Below, in pieces: positions 45,717 to 53,791 of a stretch of DNA of 64,000 nucleotides. Source of the stretch: CBDUXT01 sp965371245 (GTDB taxonomy: Bacteria > Planctomycetota > Phycisphaerae > UBA1845); contig CBDUXT010000017.1 of assembly GCA_965371245.1 (NCBI GenBank), positions 1-64,000 on the forward strand, written 5' to 3'. The translations under genes and the position numbers were made by a program. Within the stretch, counting starts at the first letter, position 1; each line of letters begins with the position of its first letter. The notes under the pieces were generated by a model. That model was not told where the DNA came from. It did not search any database and was given only the letters and a program-made list of their open reading frames with translations.

Positions 45717-45729
45717 GGACCCTCCGACC

Positions 45730-46038
45730 ATGCTGCGGTTCCCGCCCTTCCTGCGGAACCCCAACGCCGCCGGCGGTGACATGATCCCACCGACCACGGC
45801 GTGGAAGCCGTTTCCGTGGATCAATCCGAACAACGGAACGCTGTTCATCGATCCCGCCAACCCGGATCTGGGCTATTGCGCGGACCGGACTTACGCACAC
45901 GGCACGCCGATCGCGCCCGGTGGCGCGCTGAACGCAACCGTCGAGTCGCCGCGGGCGGCGGGGCAGATCTTCAACCAGTTCGACGATCTGTTCCACGACA
46001 ACGCGATCTTCTTGCCGCATGCGACGGTCACGCCGTAG
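45730..46038 (+). pseudogene. Possible gene remnant of unknown origin
   Basis: About 100 codons with high-GC third positions and a protein-like sequence (NNGTLFIDPANPDLGYCADR, GALNATVESPRAAGQIFNQF, HDNAIFLPHATVTP) but no ribosome binding site and no recognisable start of a secreted protein. It is head-to-head with the orphan tail at 45477-45716, so the two may be pieces of one broken gene, one of them inverted. It could also be a chance open frame. Confidence 0.35.
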
Positions 46039-46215
46039 AGCGACCAAGCGCCCACATGCACCGGCGGGTGGCAAGCCCAAGGCGTACGCGCAGGCCTGGT
46101 CGGCGGCGGACTGATTCCGTCACCCGATCCGCCATGCCCGCGCTATGCTTGGGCATGCCACAAGGCGCGACGACACCAAGGCCGCATGCCTGGACCAGGG
46201 TCGTCCGGTCGGCCG

Positions 46216-47616
46216 TCAGACAAGGCTCTTGCCCTTGAAGTCCGGACGCAGCGGCACGGAGAGCTGTTCGAGAATCGTTGGCGCAACATCGTATAGCGTG
46301 GGACCATCGACCCGGCCGCGGGATGGTAGCGAGGGATGTGAGTAAAGATACATGCCCTGCTGGGCGTGGTTGGCGTCGTCGGGGCCGGTGTCGTTTTCGA
46401 AGGTGTAGATGCTGTCACTGCCCACGAAGCCGACCGAACGCCAGCGCAGGTCGCCGAAGATGACCACGACGTCTGGTGCCACCCTATTGACACATTCGTA
46501 GATTTCCTCCGGCTTGTAGCCGCGGTTGCCCATCGGCTTGCCTTCGTGATCGACCATGGCCTCGATCCTGGCGATCAGTTCATCGCGAAAGGCCTCGTAC
46601 CCGTCGGCCGGCACCTGCCCGTTCGGCTCGCGGCCGGCCTTGTTGATAAACAGCCGCCCGTAGTAGCCACCCTCTCCCCAGGCCGTCGTCTTCGACCAAT
46701 CGACGTCGGCCACGGCGAACTTCTGCTTGGGCTTGACGGGCTCGTTGAAGTGCAGGTAGCCCTCGTTGAGCAGCCACTGGTTGAACATCAGCCCGCCGAC
46801 CATGCCCTTGGCCCCGTGGTCGCTGACCAGCCAGACGGCCGTGGTGTCGAGATCGAGGCACTCGAGCGTCTGCCCGATCTGGTCGTCGATGTATTTGTAG
46901 TACTCGAAGATCGCGTGCTCGAACTCGTTGCCTTCTTCATACCGATGATGGGACGAGTCCATGTTGGACCAGAACCCGTGGTGGATTCGATCGACGCCCA
47001 TCTCCACCATGAAAAACAGGTCCCACGGCTTGGTGGTCAGCAGGTGGCGGACGACCTTGAAACGCTTCTCGGTCATCAGATAGATCTGATCGAGGAGCCA
47101 TCGCTTGTTGTCCGTGCGGAAGCCTTTTACATCGACAAGGTACTCGCCGACCAGCTTGTTCACTTCGGTCCGTAGCGTGGCCGGGTGCGTCCATGGCATG
47201 GCCGGGTCGGTGGTGTCCGGCGTGAGGAAGCTGGTAATCATGCAGCCGTTGATGGGTCGAACGATGGGAAAGGTGCCCGGCACGCCCACGATGATCGACT
47301 GTTTGCCGGCCTCGGTGAGTATGTCCCACAGGCGCGGCTCCTTGACGGCGAGCGATGTGGCGATGGCGAGCTTGTCGTAGGAATGGTCGGCCCGGTTGCG
47401 AAAGCCGTAGATGCCCAGCGTGCCGGGGTCCTTGCTGGCGGTCATGCAGCTCCAGGCGGGCACCGTGATCGGCGGCATCGAGCTGGTCAGCTCGCCATAG
47501 GTGCCCGAGGCCATCAGGCGGCGGATGTTGGGCAGGTGCTCGATCCACCGGTCGAACACCAGCGACGGCTCGGCACAATCAAGCCCGATGACGGCCACTT
47601 TTTGGATGCTGCTCAC
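46216..47616 (-). CDS. Alkaline-phosphatase-superfamily phosphodiesterase/nucleotide pyrophosphatase
   Basis: 466 residues. Metal ligands and nucleophile of the superfamily are visible: Asp13 in VIGLDCAEPS, Thr51 in PPITVPAW as the likely nucleophile, Asp/His in EMGVDRIHHGFW and LVSDHGAKG. This is the type I phosphodiesterase group, which includes enzymes acting on nucleotide or lipid-linked phosphodiesters; the substrate is unknown. No signal peptide, so probably cytoplasmic. The GTG at 47616 is preferred because AAGGGAAA precedes it; the ATG at 47646 has no such site. Confidence 0.85.
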   Translation of the reverse strand: MSSIQKVAVIGLDCAEPSLVFDRWIEHLPNIRRLMASGTYGELTSSMPPITVPAWSCMTASKDPGTLGIYGFRNRADHSYDKLAIATSLAVKEPRLWDILTEAGKQSIIVGVPGTFPIVRPINGCMITSFLTPDTTDPAMPWTHPATLRTEVNKLVGEYLVDVKGFRTDNKRWLLDQIYLMTEKRFKVVRHLLTTKPWDLFFMVEMGVDRIHHGFWSNMDSSHHRYEEGNEFEHAIFEYYKYIDDQIGQTLECLDLDTTAVWLVSDHGAKGMVGGLMFNQWLLNEGYLHFNEPVKPKQKFAVADVDWSKTTAWGEGGYYGRLFINKAGREPNGQVPADGYEAFRDELIARIEAMVDHEGKPMGNRGYKPEEIYECVNRVAPDVVVIFGDLRWRSVGFVGSDSIYTFENDTGPDDANHAQQGMYLYSHPSLPSRGRVDGPTLYDVAPTILEQLSVPLRPDFKGKSLV

Positions 47617-47676
47617 TTGATTTTCCCTTAGCCGGCGGCGCGTCATGCGCTAAGACGCGATACCAATAACAAATGG

Positions 47677-47735
47677 GTAGGGCGGGCTATTGCCCGCCGT
47701 TCGACCGCAAGAAGGCGGGCAATAGCCCGCCCTAC
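47677..47735. repeat. Perfect inverted repeat, family D, copy 1
   Basis: Perfect 22-bp arms: GTAGGGCGGGCTATTGCCCG plus CC (47677-47698) and its complement at 47714-47735, 15 bases apart. Each arm also contains its own hairpin GGCGGGC-TATT-GCCCGCC. TTTTTCTTT follows, so it may terminate plus-strand transcripts. A single unit of the family is at 60467-60487. Confidence 0.85.
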
Positions 47736-47745
47736 GTTTTTCTTT

Positions 47746-47814
47746 CCGAGCCGCGCCTGTAAGGAAGCGGTCCGACGGTCCCGCTGAAAACGCTCGCTGA
47801 CGGTCGCGGCTGGG
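47746..47814. repeat. Palindromic repeat, family C, copy 2
   Basis: CCGAGCCGCGCCTGTAAGGA (47746 on) pairs imperfectly with CTCGCTGACGGTCGCGGCTGGG (ending 47814). The left arm is nearly the same as that at 28245. It directly abuts the family D repeat. Confidence 0.7.
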
Positions 47815-47854
47815 AAGGAGAACACCCTTCCTAAACACGTTCCCAGGGCCACCG

Positions 47855-48859
47855 TCAGCGCGGGAACTTCTCCAGGTGCTCCAAAGCCCGAGGCACGACG
47901 CGCTCTATGGCCTCCTCAAGTCCGCAGTCCAGGACCGCGCCGGCGGCCTGGCTGTGTCCGCCCCCCTTGAACGCCGCGGCCAGCTCGATGACGGTCACCT
48001 CGTGCGAGCCGCGAAAATTGAGCCGCGTCTTGCCGCGCTTTCCCTCGGTGAACAGCATCGCCAGGCGCGCGCCCTCAAGCGAGCGAGGCACGTTGATCTG
48101 ATCGTCGATGTCAGCGGCACGGCACCCGGCATCGTGAATCTCCGTGTAACTCGCCGAGCTGTACGCAAGGTCGCCGCCGGCCAGCACCTTCGTGTTGGCA
48201 TAGATCACCCGGACCAGATCGAACTCGCTCTTTCGCAGGCTGCGGCATAGGCGATCACCGAGCATGCCGACATCCGCCCCGCATGCGACCAGCATCGCCG
48301 CCGCGTGCAAGGTTGCGGCCCGCGTCGATGGCAGCGAAAAGCCCAGCGTGTCGGTCTGTATCCCCGCGTACAACAGCGACGCGACGGCCGGTGTAATCTC
48401 CAGGTCCCACGCACGCAGCAGATAGTAGACCAGTTCGCACGTGCTGCCGGCCTCAGCAACCACCCAGTTGACGTCGCCGAAACGTGTGCTGCCCTCGTGG
48501 TGGTCGATGTTCATGATGACCCGTCCGGCACTCCAATCCGTCTCCTTCAAGGCCGCCCCGACGTTGCACCGGCCCTTCTTGGCCGTGTCGAGTACGATGA
48601 AGCCGTCGGCATCGGCGAAGTCGTCCGGCGTGGCGGTCTTCAAAGCCGCGAGGCCTGCCATGAACCCCAGCCGAGTTGAGATGGAGCCATCTGGAACGGA
48701 CGCCCGGGGGCGGCACTCGGCGGACCGGCACGCGGCGGTGAGGGCGAACATGGACCCCAGCGCGTCGGCATCGGGGACGACGTGGGTCACGAGGACGGGG
48801 CGGCGCAGCGATCGAAGCGCGTCGAGCACCTCATTCGGCACGACAGGCGGTGAGATCAT
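47855..48859 (-). CDS. nrnA: NrnA-type DHH phosphoesterase (oligoribonuclease / pAp phosphatase)
   Basis: 334 residues. The DHH domain has VTHVVPDADALGS (His26, Asp30, Asp32) and the name motif IDHHEGS (Asp119-His120-His121) for two Mn ions; the DHHA1 domain ends with GGGHSQAAGA. It degrades 2-5-nt RNAs and may dephosphorylate pAp. The start at 48859 gives the normal N-terminus; the frame stays open another 83 codons with unconserved sequence. It is downstream of infC by ~290 bases. Confidence 0.88.
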   Translation of the reverse strand: MISPPVVPNEVLDALRSLRRPVLVTHVVPDADALGSMFALTAACRSAECRPRASVPDGSISTRLGFMAGLAALKTATPDDFADADGFIVLDTAKKGRCNVGAALKETDWSAGRVIMNIDHHEGSTRFGDVNWVVAEAGSTCELVYYLLRAWDLEITPAVASLLYAGIQTDTLGFSLPSTRAATLHAAAMLVACGADVGMLGDRLCRSLRKSEFDLVRVIYANTKVLAGGDLAYSSASYTEIHDAGCRAADIDDQINVPRSLEGARLAMLFTEGKRGKTRLNFRGSHEVTVIELAAAFKGGGHSQAAGAVLDCGLEEAIERVVPRALEHLEKFPR

Positions 48860-49150
48860 CCTGGTCGAATCGATCGAATCCACGGGACGGTCACCTCGCC
48901 AGCCTTGAAAAATACCACCGCGCCAACCCAAAGAACCCGCCATGGAAACGATGGGGTGCGAATCACGGAGAGTAGGGGGAAGCCAAAGGGCAGGCAACCC
49001 CGGCGAGAACCGTGGGCGGCTCCAGCCGGCCTTTGCGAGGACGGGCCGCAGCGCCGACGCGAGAACGCTGTTTCCCCTTCCGACGGCCACGGGTGCGCCA
49101 GGCTGCACGAACCCACGAGGACGTCCTACGCATCGGACAGAACCGCTGAG

Positions 49151-49855
49151 TTACTCGGCGGACGGCGTCTCCCGCGCGGACGATGTGCCCGCCTCGGGTG
49201 CAGGCGATGCCGGCGGCGCGGCGACGACTTCGGGCGGCGCATGTTCCTTCGGCGCGGATGCTACGACAGGCGGAGCCGACTCCGGCTTCGCCTTCGGCGG
49301 CGCCTTGGATGGGGTCTTGGACGCCTTGGGTCCGCCCATCGACTTACCAGGGCGGACCGGAGCGACCATCATGGTCATGCGACGTCCCTCGCTGACAGGC
49401 CGGCGTTCGACCTTGATCGCCTCACCTAGTTCGGCCAGGATTTCCTCGAAGATCGCCAGCCCGCGCTCTTTGTGGAAGCGCTCTCGCCCCCGGAACAACA
49501 TCGTGAACTGGACCTTGTGCCCCTCGTGGAGGAACTCGTTTACGCGCTTCATCTTGATGGCCCGATCGTGCGTATCGGTCTTGGGACGAAGCCGGATTTC
49601 CTTGAGCGTGATGACGTGCCCCGCGGAGCCCTGCTTTTGACGCTTCTTTTTTTCGTACTTGTGTTTGCCGTAGTCCATGATGCGGCAAACCGGCGGAGAC
49701 TCCATGGGCGAGACCTCGACGAGGTCGAGACCCGCGTCGCGTGCCAGGCCCAACGCCTCGAACGTCGGGAGGACACCAAGCTGCGTCTGGTGCTGGTCGA
49801 TCACCCGGACCGGGGACACCCGAATCCGGTCGTTCAGTCGAAGTGCTTTAGCGAT
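49151..49855 (-). CDS. infC: Translation initiation factor IF-3, apparent AUC start
   Basis: IF-3 binds the 30S subunit and checks the start codon. The N-terminal domain (LNDRIRVSPVRVIDQ, LGLARDAGLDLVEVSP, CRIMDYGKHKYEKKKR) and the C-terminal domain (KEIRLRPKTDTHDRAIKMKR, GRERFHKERGLAIFEEI) are complete. No ATG, GTG or TTG precedes the conserved LNDRIRV. The codon that fits is ATC at 49855, eight bases after AAAGGA (49864-49869), giving 234 residues. AUU/AUC/AUA starts are known for infC and underlie its self-regulation. The last ~65 residues are a Pro/Ala/Lys-rich tail not found in standard IF-3. It follows thrS by 47 bases, the common thrS-infC order. Confidence 0.9.
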   Translation of the reverse strand: MAKALRLNDRIRVSPVRVIDQHQTQLGVLPTFEALGLARDAGLDLVEVSPMESPPVCRIMDYGKHKYEKKKRQKQGSAGHVITLKEIRLRPKTDTHDRAIKMKRVNEFLHEGHKVQFTMLFRGRERFHKERGLAIFEEILAELGEAIKVERRPVSEGRRMTMMVAPVRPGKSMGGPKASKTPSKAPPKAKPESAPPVVASAPKEHAPPEVVAAPPASPAPEAGTSSARETPSAE

Positions 49856-49902
49856 GGTGTGGTTCCTTTCAACAAAGACAAGAGATCAGACCCGCTCGGT
49901 GG

Positions 49903-52122
49903 CTATGCCCGAGCCGCCACGCCCTCTGACGTGGCCGAGTCACACCCAACAGAGCACGCGGCGTCGTCACCGCGACCCTTGCTCGCAATCTCAGCGAGGC
50001 ACAGTTCCACAAACCGCGCCAATGGCATATTCCCTCGCAGGCGACCGTCCCGGTCGTTGATGTTGACGGTTCGCTCGGCCGCCTCCTTCTCGCCGGCAAC
50101 CAGGACGTAGTTCACCTTCGCGGCGCGGAAGCGATGTTTCTTGGGACCGAGTTTCTCGCTGCCCCGATCGACCTCGACGCGCAAACCGGCCGCCTTGAGG
50201 GCATTGCCAACCTCGGCGGCGTAGGCATCGCTTTTCTCGCTGACGGTCGCCACGCCGACCTGCACCGGAGCAAGCCACAGCGGGAACGCACCGGCGAAGT
50301 GCTCAATCAGGACGCCCACGAACCGCTCCATGCTTCCGAACGGAGCCCGGTGGATCATGATCGGCCGGTGCGGCGCGTTGTCCGGACCGATGTACGTCAA
50401 CCCGAAGCGCTCCGGCAGGTTGTAGTCCACCTGAACGGTTCCAAGCTGCCAACTGCGGCCGATGCAGTCTTTGACCATGAAATCGATCTTGGGACCGTAG
50501 AAGGCCGCCTCGCCCGTCTCCACCGTGTAGTCAACGCCGCTCTCGTCGGCCGCGGCACGAATCGCCGCTTCCGCCAGTTCCCAATTCTCGTCGCTGCCCA
50601 CGTACTTGTCGCTTGCCGCATCGCGCAACCCCACCCGAACCCTGTAGTCGGTCAGTCCAAGCGTGCTCAGCACACGGCGAGTCAGGTCCACCGTCGCGGC
50701 GAGCTCGGCTTGCAACTGATCGGGTGTGCAGAAGAGATGGGCGTCATCAACCGTAAAGCCGCGAACGCGCGTCAGGCCACTGATCTCGCCGCTTTGCTCG
50801 TAACGGTAAACCGTACCGAACTCGGCTAGGCGGACGGGAAGATCGCGGTAGCTTCGCGGCCGAGAGGCGTAGATCTGAATGTGGTGCGGGCAGTTCATGG
50901 GCTTGAGGAGATAGCCCGGCTCGGTCGCCGACGCAGCGTAGAGCGCCTCGATCGTTTCATCGAGAGAAGCGCCGTCGGGAAGCCCGTCGATGGCGCCCCA
51001 CGAGGCCTGGATCGCCTTGAGCAAGTGTGCGACGGCGGCCTCGCCCTGTTCGCGCTGCGTGCCCGTTTGGCTCAGCATGCGCCGGGCCAACTGAAGCGAC
51101 GCCTGGATCGCCTTGCCGCGGTCCGTCTCGAACATCGCCGGATACTGTGAGTCTTCGTAGTAGGGGAAGTGTCCACTCGTACGGTAGAGCCCGAGGTGCC
51201 CGATGTGTGGACACATCACCAGATCGTAACCGAGCTGGACCATCTCTTCGTTCAGGAAGTCCTGCAACGCGTTGCGAATGACCGTGCCCTTGGGGAGCCA
51301 AAGGATCAGTCCGGCGCCGACCTGATCGCTGATGTGGAACAGATCGAGCGCCTTACCGATGACGCGGTGGTCGCGTAGCCGCGCCTCTTCCTGTTGCTTT
51401 AGAAACTCGTCGAGTGACGATCGCTTGAAAAACGCCGTGCCGTAGACACGTTGCAGCGGGGTGTCGTTCACATCGCCCCGATAGTGCGAGCGACTGACCT
51501 GCCGCACCTTGAACGCCTTGCCCAGCCCCGTCCGCGGCACGTGGGGTCCTCGACAAAGATCCTCGAAGTCAACGCCGCGCTCTTCGCCGGTGACGTAGAA
51601 GCTGAGGGTGTCTCCCTCGGCACGTTCGGCGTTGTCGATCTTGTAGCGGCTGCCCTCATCGCGGAGCTTGTCCAGGCCCTCGCTGCGCGAAAGCTCATAA
51701 CGAGTGAACGAGCGGTTTTCCTTGACGATCCGCGTCATCTCCTGCTCGATGCGCGCGAAGTCATCGGGCACGAGCGAGCGGTCCAGATCGAGGTCGTAGT
51801 AGAAACCGTTCTCGACAGGCGGACCGTAGACGAGCTTCGTTTCCGGGAAGAGCTTGCAGACGGCCTCGGCCATCACATGCGCCATGCTGTGGCGCAAGAC
51901 GAACAGACTGTCGTCGTTCTCGTCGGTCGCCGTAAGGATGGTGAGGTCGCAGTCACCGGGTAGCGGTCGGGTTAAATCAACGGTCTCGCGTTGCCCGTCG
52001 TGGGTCCACACCGCAGCGATCGCCTTGCGAGCCAACCCCGGACCAATGGTGTCCGCGACGTCGCCCGGCGTCGCTCCGTCCGCCACGTCCAACACGGTTC
52101 CGTCAGGCAGTCTGACTTTCAG
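49903..52122 (-). CDS. thrS: Threonyl-tRNA synthetase, likely CUG start
   Basis: Class II synthetase of 739 residues: TGS domain (LKVRLPDGTVLDVADGATPG), editing SAD domain (RHSMAHVMAEAV with HxxxH, later CRGPHVPRT), catalytic core (motif 1 LGYDLVMCPHIGHLG, motif 2 FGTVYRYEQSGEISGLTRVR, motif 3 PHRPIMIHRAPFGSMERFVG) and anticodon-binding domain. Between YPAMFETD and GYLLKPMNCPHH there is a helical insertion of about 70 residues (~50914-51120). A perfect GGAGGT (52129-52134) stands six bases before a CTG (52122) that begins LKVRLPDG, so CTG is the most probable start; the frame is open to a TTG at 52182. Confidence 0.93.
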   Translation of the reverse strand: MKVRLPDGTVLDVADGATPGDVADTIGPGLARKAIAAVWTHDGQRETVDLTRPLPGDCDLTILTATDENDDSLFVLRHSMAHVMAEAVCKLFPETKLVYGPPVENGFYYDLDLDRSLVPDDFARIEQEMTRIVKENRSFTRYELSRSEGLDKLRDEGSRYKIDNAERAEGDTLSFYVTGEERGVDFEDLCRGPHVPRTGLGKAFKVRQVSRSHYRGDVNDTPLQRVYGTAFFKRSSLDEFLKQQEEARLRDHRVIGKALDLFHISDQVGAGLILWLPKGTVIRNALQDFLNEEMVQLGYDLVMCPHIGHLGLYRTSGHFPYYEDSQYPAMFETDRGKAIQASLQLARRMLSQTGTQREQGEAAVAHLLKAIQASWGAIDGLPDGASLDETIEALYAASATEPGYLLKPMNCPHHIQIYASRPRSYRDLPVRLAEFGTVYRYEQSGEISGLTRVRGFTVDDAHLFCTPDQLQAELAATVDLTRRVLSTLGLTDYRVRVGLRDAASDKYVGSDENWELAEAAIRAAADESGVDYTVETGEAAFYGPKIDFMVKDCIGRSWQLGTVQVDYNLPERFGLTYIGPDNAPHRPIMIHRAPFGSMERFVGVLIEHFAGAFPLWLAPVQVGVATVSEKSDAYAAEVGNALKAAGLRVEVDRGSEKLGPKKHRFRAAKVNYVLVAGEKEAAERTVNINDRDGRLRGNMPLARFVELCLAEIASKGRGDDAACSVGCDSATSEGVAARA

Positions 52123-52128
52123 GAGATG

Positions 52129-52134
52129 ACCTCC
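52129..52134 (-). promoter_or_regulatory. Perfect Shine-Dalgarno that decides the thrS start
   Basis: GGAGGT on the minus strand, six bases before CTG at 52122. Neither the upstream TTG nor any other codon has comparable spacing to a site of this strength. Confidence 0.7.
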
Positions 52135-52306
52135 GAAGGCGGGGCCGACAGAGCGGCGCCCGAAACGAAAAAAGCGGGCCAAAGCACGACCCCACGCACG
52201 GTCCGATCGCGCAGGCCGAAACCAGCCTTGTACGAGACAGACGCTAACATGCCGTGCGTGTCGTCAAGCTTTGAACCGCTGGAAAAAGCGATCCTCAAAG
52301 ACCTAC

Positions 52307-52338
52307 GGACCCGTGTGGGCGCAACACCCCACACGTCC
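52307..52338 (-). promoter_or_regulatory. Stem-loop at the 5' end of the thrS leader
   Basis: GGACCCGTGTGGG and CCCACACGTCC form an 11-bp stem with a two-base bulge and a short loop. Relative to the probable promoter it would fold within about the first 40 nt of the transcript, so it may stabilise or regulate the mRNA. Confidence 0.5.
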
Positions 52339-52352
52339 AAAACCCACAGTTT

Positions 52353-52380
52353 AATATATCACATCGGCAATTTGAGTCAA
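52353..52380 (-). promoter_or_regulatory. Probable sigma-70-type promoter for thrS-infC
   Basis: On the minus strand TTGACT (52375-52380) and TATATT (52353-52358) are separated by 16 bases in an AT-rich island unlike the surrounding DNA. Predicted transcription start near 52346, ~225 bases upstream of thrS. Confidence 0.6.
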
Positions 52381-52490
52381 GAAGTTCCGCGATCCGGCGT
52401 CGCCGCGTTGGCCCACAAGAAAACACCCGACGACGGCACGGTCAGGGGCCGATCCACCGTCGGCGGGCAGCCGAACCGCGCTCTGCGGCT

Positions 52491-52607
52491 CTACGCACGA
52501 AACAAGGCCGCCAGGAACAGGTCCACAATACCGGTAAGGATCAGCGAAAGGAACCTCGCGATCTGAGAAAGAAACTCTGTCGATGTCAAGAAACCGTCGA
52601 TGTCCAT
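52491..52607 (-). CDS. Small 38-residue membrane-type protein
   Basis: ATG at 52607 with AAGGAG (52618-52623) ten bases upstream, reading MDIDGFLTSTEFLSQIARFL then SLILTGIVDLFLAALFRA and a TAG. The C-terminal half is a single hydrophobic helix long enough to span a membrane; the N-terminus is acidic. Codon third positions are GC-rich. I do not recognise a family. It lies upstream of, and in the same direction as, thrS, but the thrS promoter is after its stop, so it is probably separately expressed. Confidence 0.6.
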   Translation of the reverse strand: MDIDGFLTSTEFLSQIARFLSLILTGIVDLFLAALFRA

Positions 52608-53105
52608 TGCCTGATCACTCCTTCACGCTTCCTGGGACGACCATGAGCGTCCTTCCACTTGAGCGGTGTGAGGCGGAATTATACCCACTGGCCCATGAGA
52701 GGCAACGTGCGACGCCGTAGCGTGTTCGTCACCCCCCTCGGACACCCTAGCAAGCGCCGCGCCGCTACGTGCCCGACCCTGAGCCAGCCGTCCGGAACGA
52801 CGGACGCACGGTCACCGCCCTTTCGAGCTTGCGCACGCCGTCCGAGCGTCACGCTCCGATGCCAGCCAAGGTACGGGTCCTGCCCACTGGTCATCCGCTG
52901 AACACGCTGTAGAATACCCTCCCTGCCGACCACGGCACCGGATTGGGGCCACGGCTCATCCGGTTTCGATTGCTCCACAACGCTCACGCGCGTCGGCATC
53001 CGGTCGCCGGCGAGCGCGGCTGGAAGAACGAAAATCACCCGGCTGCTTGGCACGCAGCGCCCCCGTGGCCGATTCGATCCGATGCGTTGAAAGGAAGGTT
53101 TTGCC
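52608..53105. other. Intergenic region before the calcium-repeat lipoprotein gene
   Basis: 498 bases between divergent genes. Apart from the Shine-Dalgarno sites at both ends I see no gene, repeat or strong hairpin here. Confidence 0.5.
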
Positions 53106-53726
53106 ATGTTGAGGCGATATGAAGAATTGCTGGTCGCCGCGGTCATTGCGCTTTCGTTGTCTATCGTACTCATCACCGGATGCGGCATTGAGGGAGACGG
53201 GGTGATTGAACGGCTTGGAGGAGTGCTTACCGAACTGACATTGGGCTCCGACGCTGACGAAGTGCGCGACGAGGTCGATAACTGCCGAGACGACTTTAAC
53301 CCGGATCAGGACGATCTGGACGAGGACGGCGTCGGCAATGCCTGCGATAACTGTCCATCGACTCCGAACGGTCGCAATATGGGGACGTGCATCGAAGGCC
53401 TATCTGCGACGTGCCGAGCAGATTCGGAGTGCGACACGGCAGATGGCAAAGAGGACGGGGTTTGCGCCAACGACCAAAGCGATACTGATTCGGACGGTGT
53501 CGGCGACGCCTGCGACAATTGTCCCGAAGTGAAGAACGACGACCAGCTCGATTTCGATTTGGATGGGATAGGAAACCGTTGCGACAACTGCCCGACCGAT
53601 GCCAACGACGATCAACTGGACGGTGACGAAGACGGCGTCGGCGACGTCTGCGATAACTGTCCTGACGTGCCCAATCCGACGCAGGCCGATTCCGATGGGA
53701 ACGGCATCGGGGACGTTTGCCAGTAG
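53106..53726 (+). CDS. Lipoprotein with thrombospondin type 3-like calcium repeats
   Basis: 206 residues, ATG preceded by AAGGAAGG. The signal peptide ends in an LITGC lipobox. The mature part is built of repeats DNCPxxxNxxQxDxDxDGxGDxC (e.g. DTDSDGVGDACDNCPEVKND), the Asp/Cys pattern of thrombospondin type 3 repeats that bind Ca2+. Four to five repeats are visible, one interrupted by a CxxGLSATCRADSEC insert. Probably an outer-membrane or surface lipoprotein. It converges with the CBM9-like gene. Confidence 0.85.
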   Translation: MLRRYEELLVAAVIALSLSIVLITGCGIEGDGVIERLGGVLTELTLGSDADEVRDEVDNCRDDFNPDQDDLDEDGVGNACDNCPSTPNGRNMGTCIEGLSATCRADSECDTADGKEDGVCANDQSDTDSDGVGDACDNCPEVKNDDQLDFDLDGIGNRCDNCPTDANDDQLDGDEDGVGDVCDNCPDVPNPTQADSDGNGIGDVCQ

Positions 53727-53791
53727 CAGATCGGGCAAACAGGCCAGACGCCTTACAAAACAGACCCGAGTCGCAGGAGGCTTCGCCCGGG

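Larger units (their letters stand above)
52123..52490. other. Leader and promoter region of thrS-infC
   Basis: 368 bases between the small ORF and thrS. It holds the probable promoter (52353-52380), a 5'-end stem-loop (52307-52338) and the GGAGGT site; the stretch 52140-52300 shows nothing else. Confidence 0.5.

Noticed and set aside
45391..46080. Minus-strand open frame of 229 codons
   Set aside because: Arg-rich shadow of the two gene remnants; no motif.
48860..49108. 83-codon N-terminal extension of nrnA
   Set aside because: No conserved residues and no Shine-Dalgarno; the DHH domain starts just after 48859.
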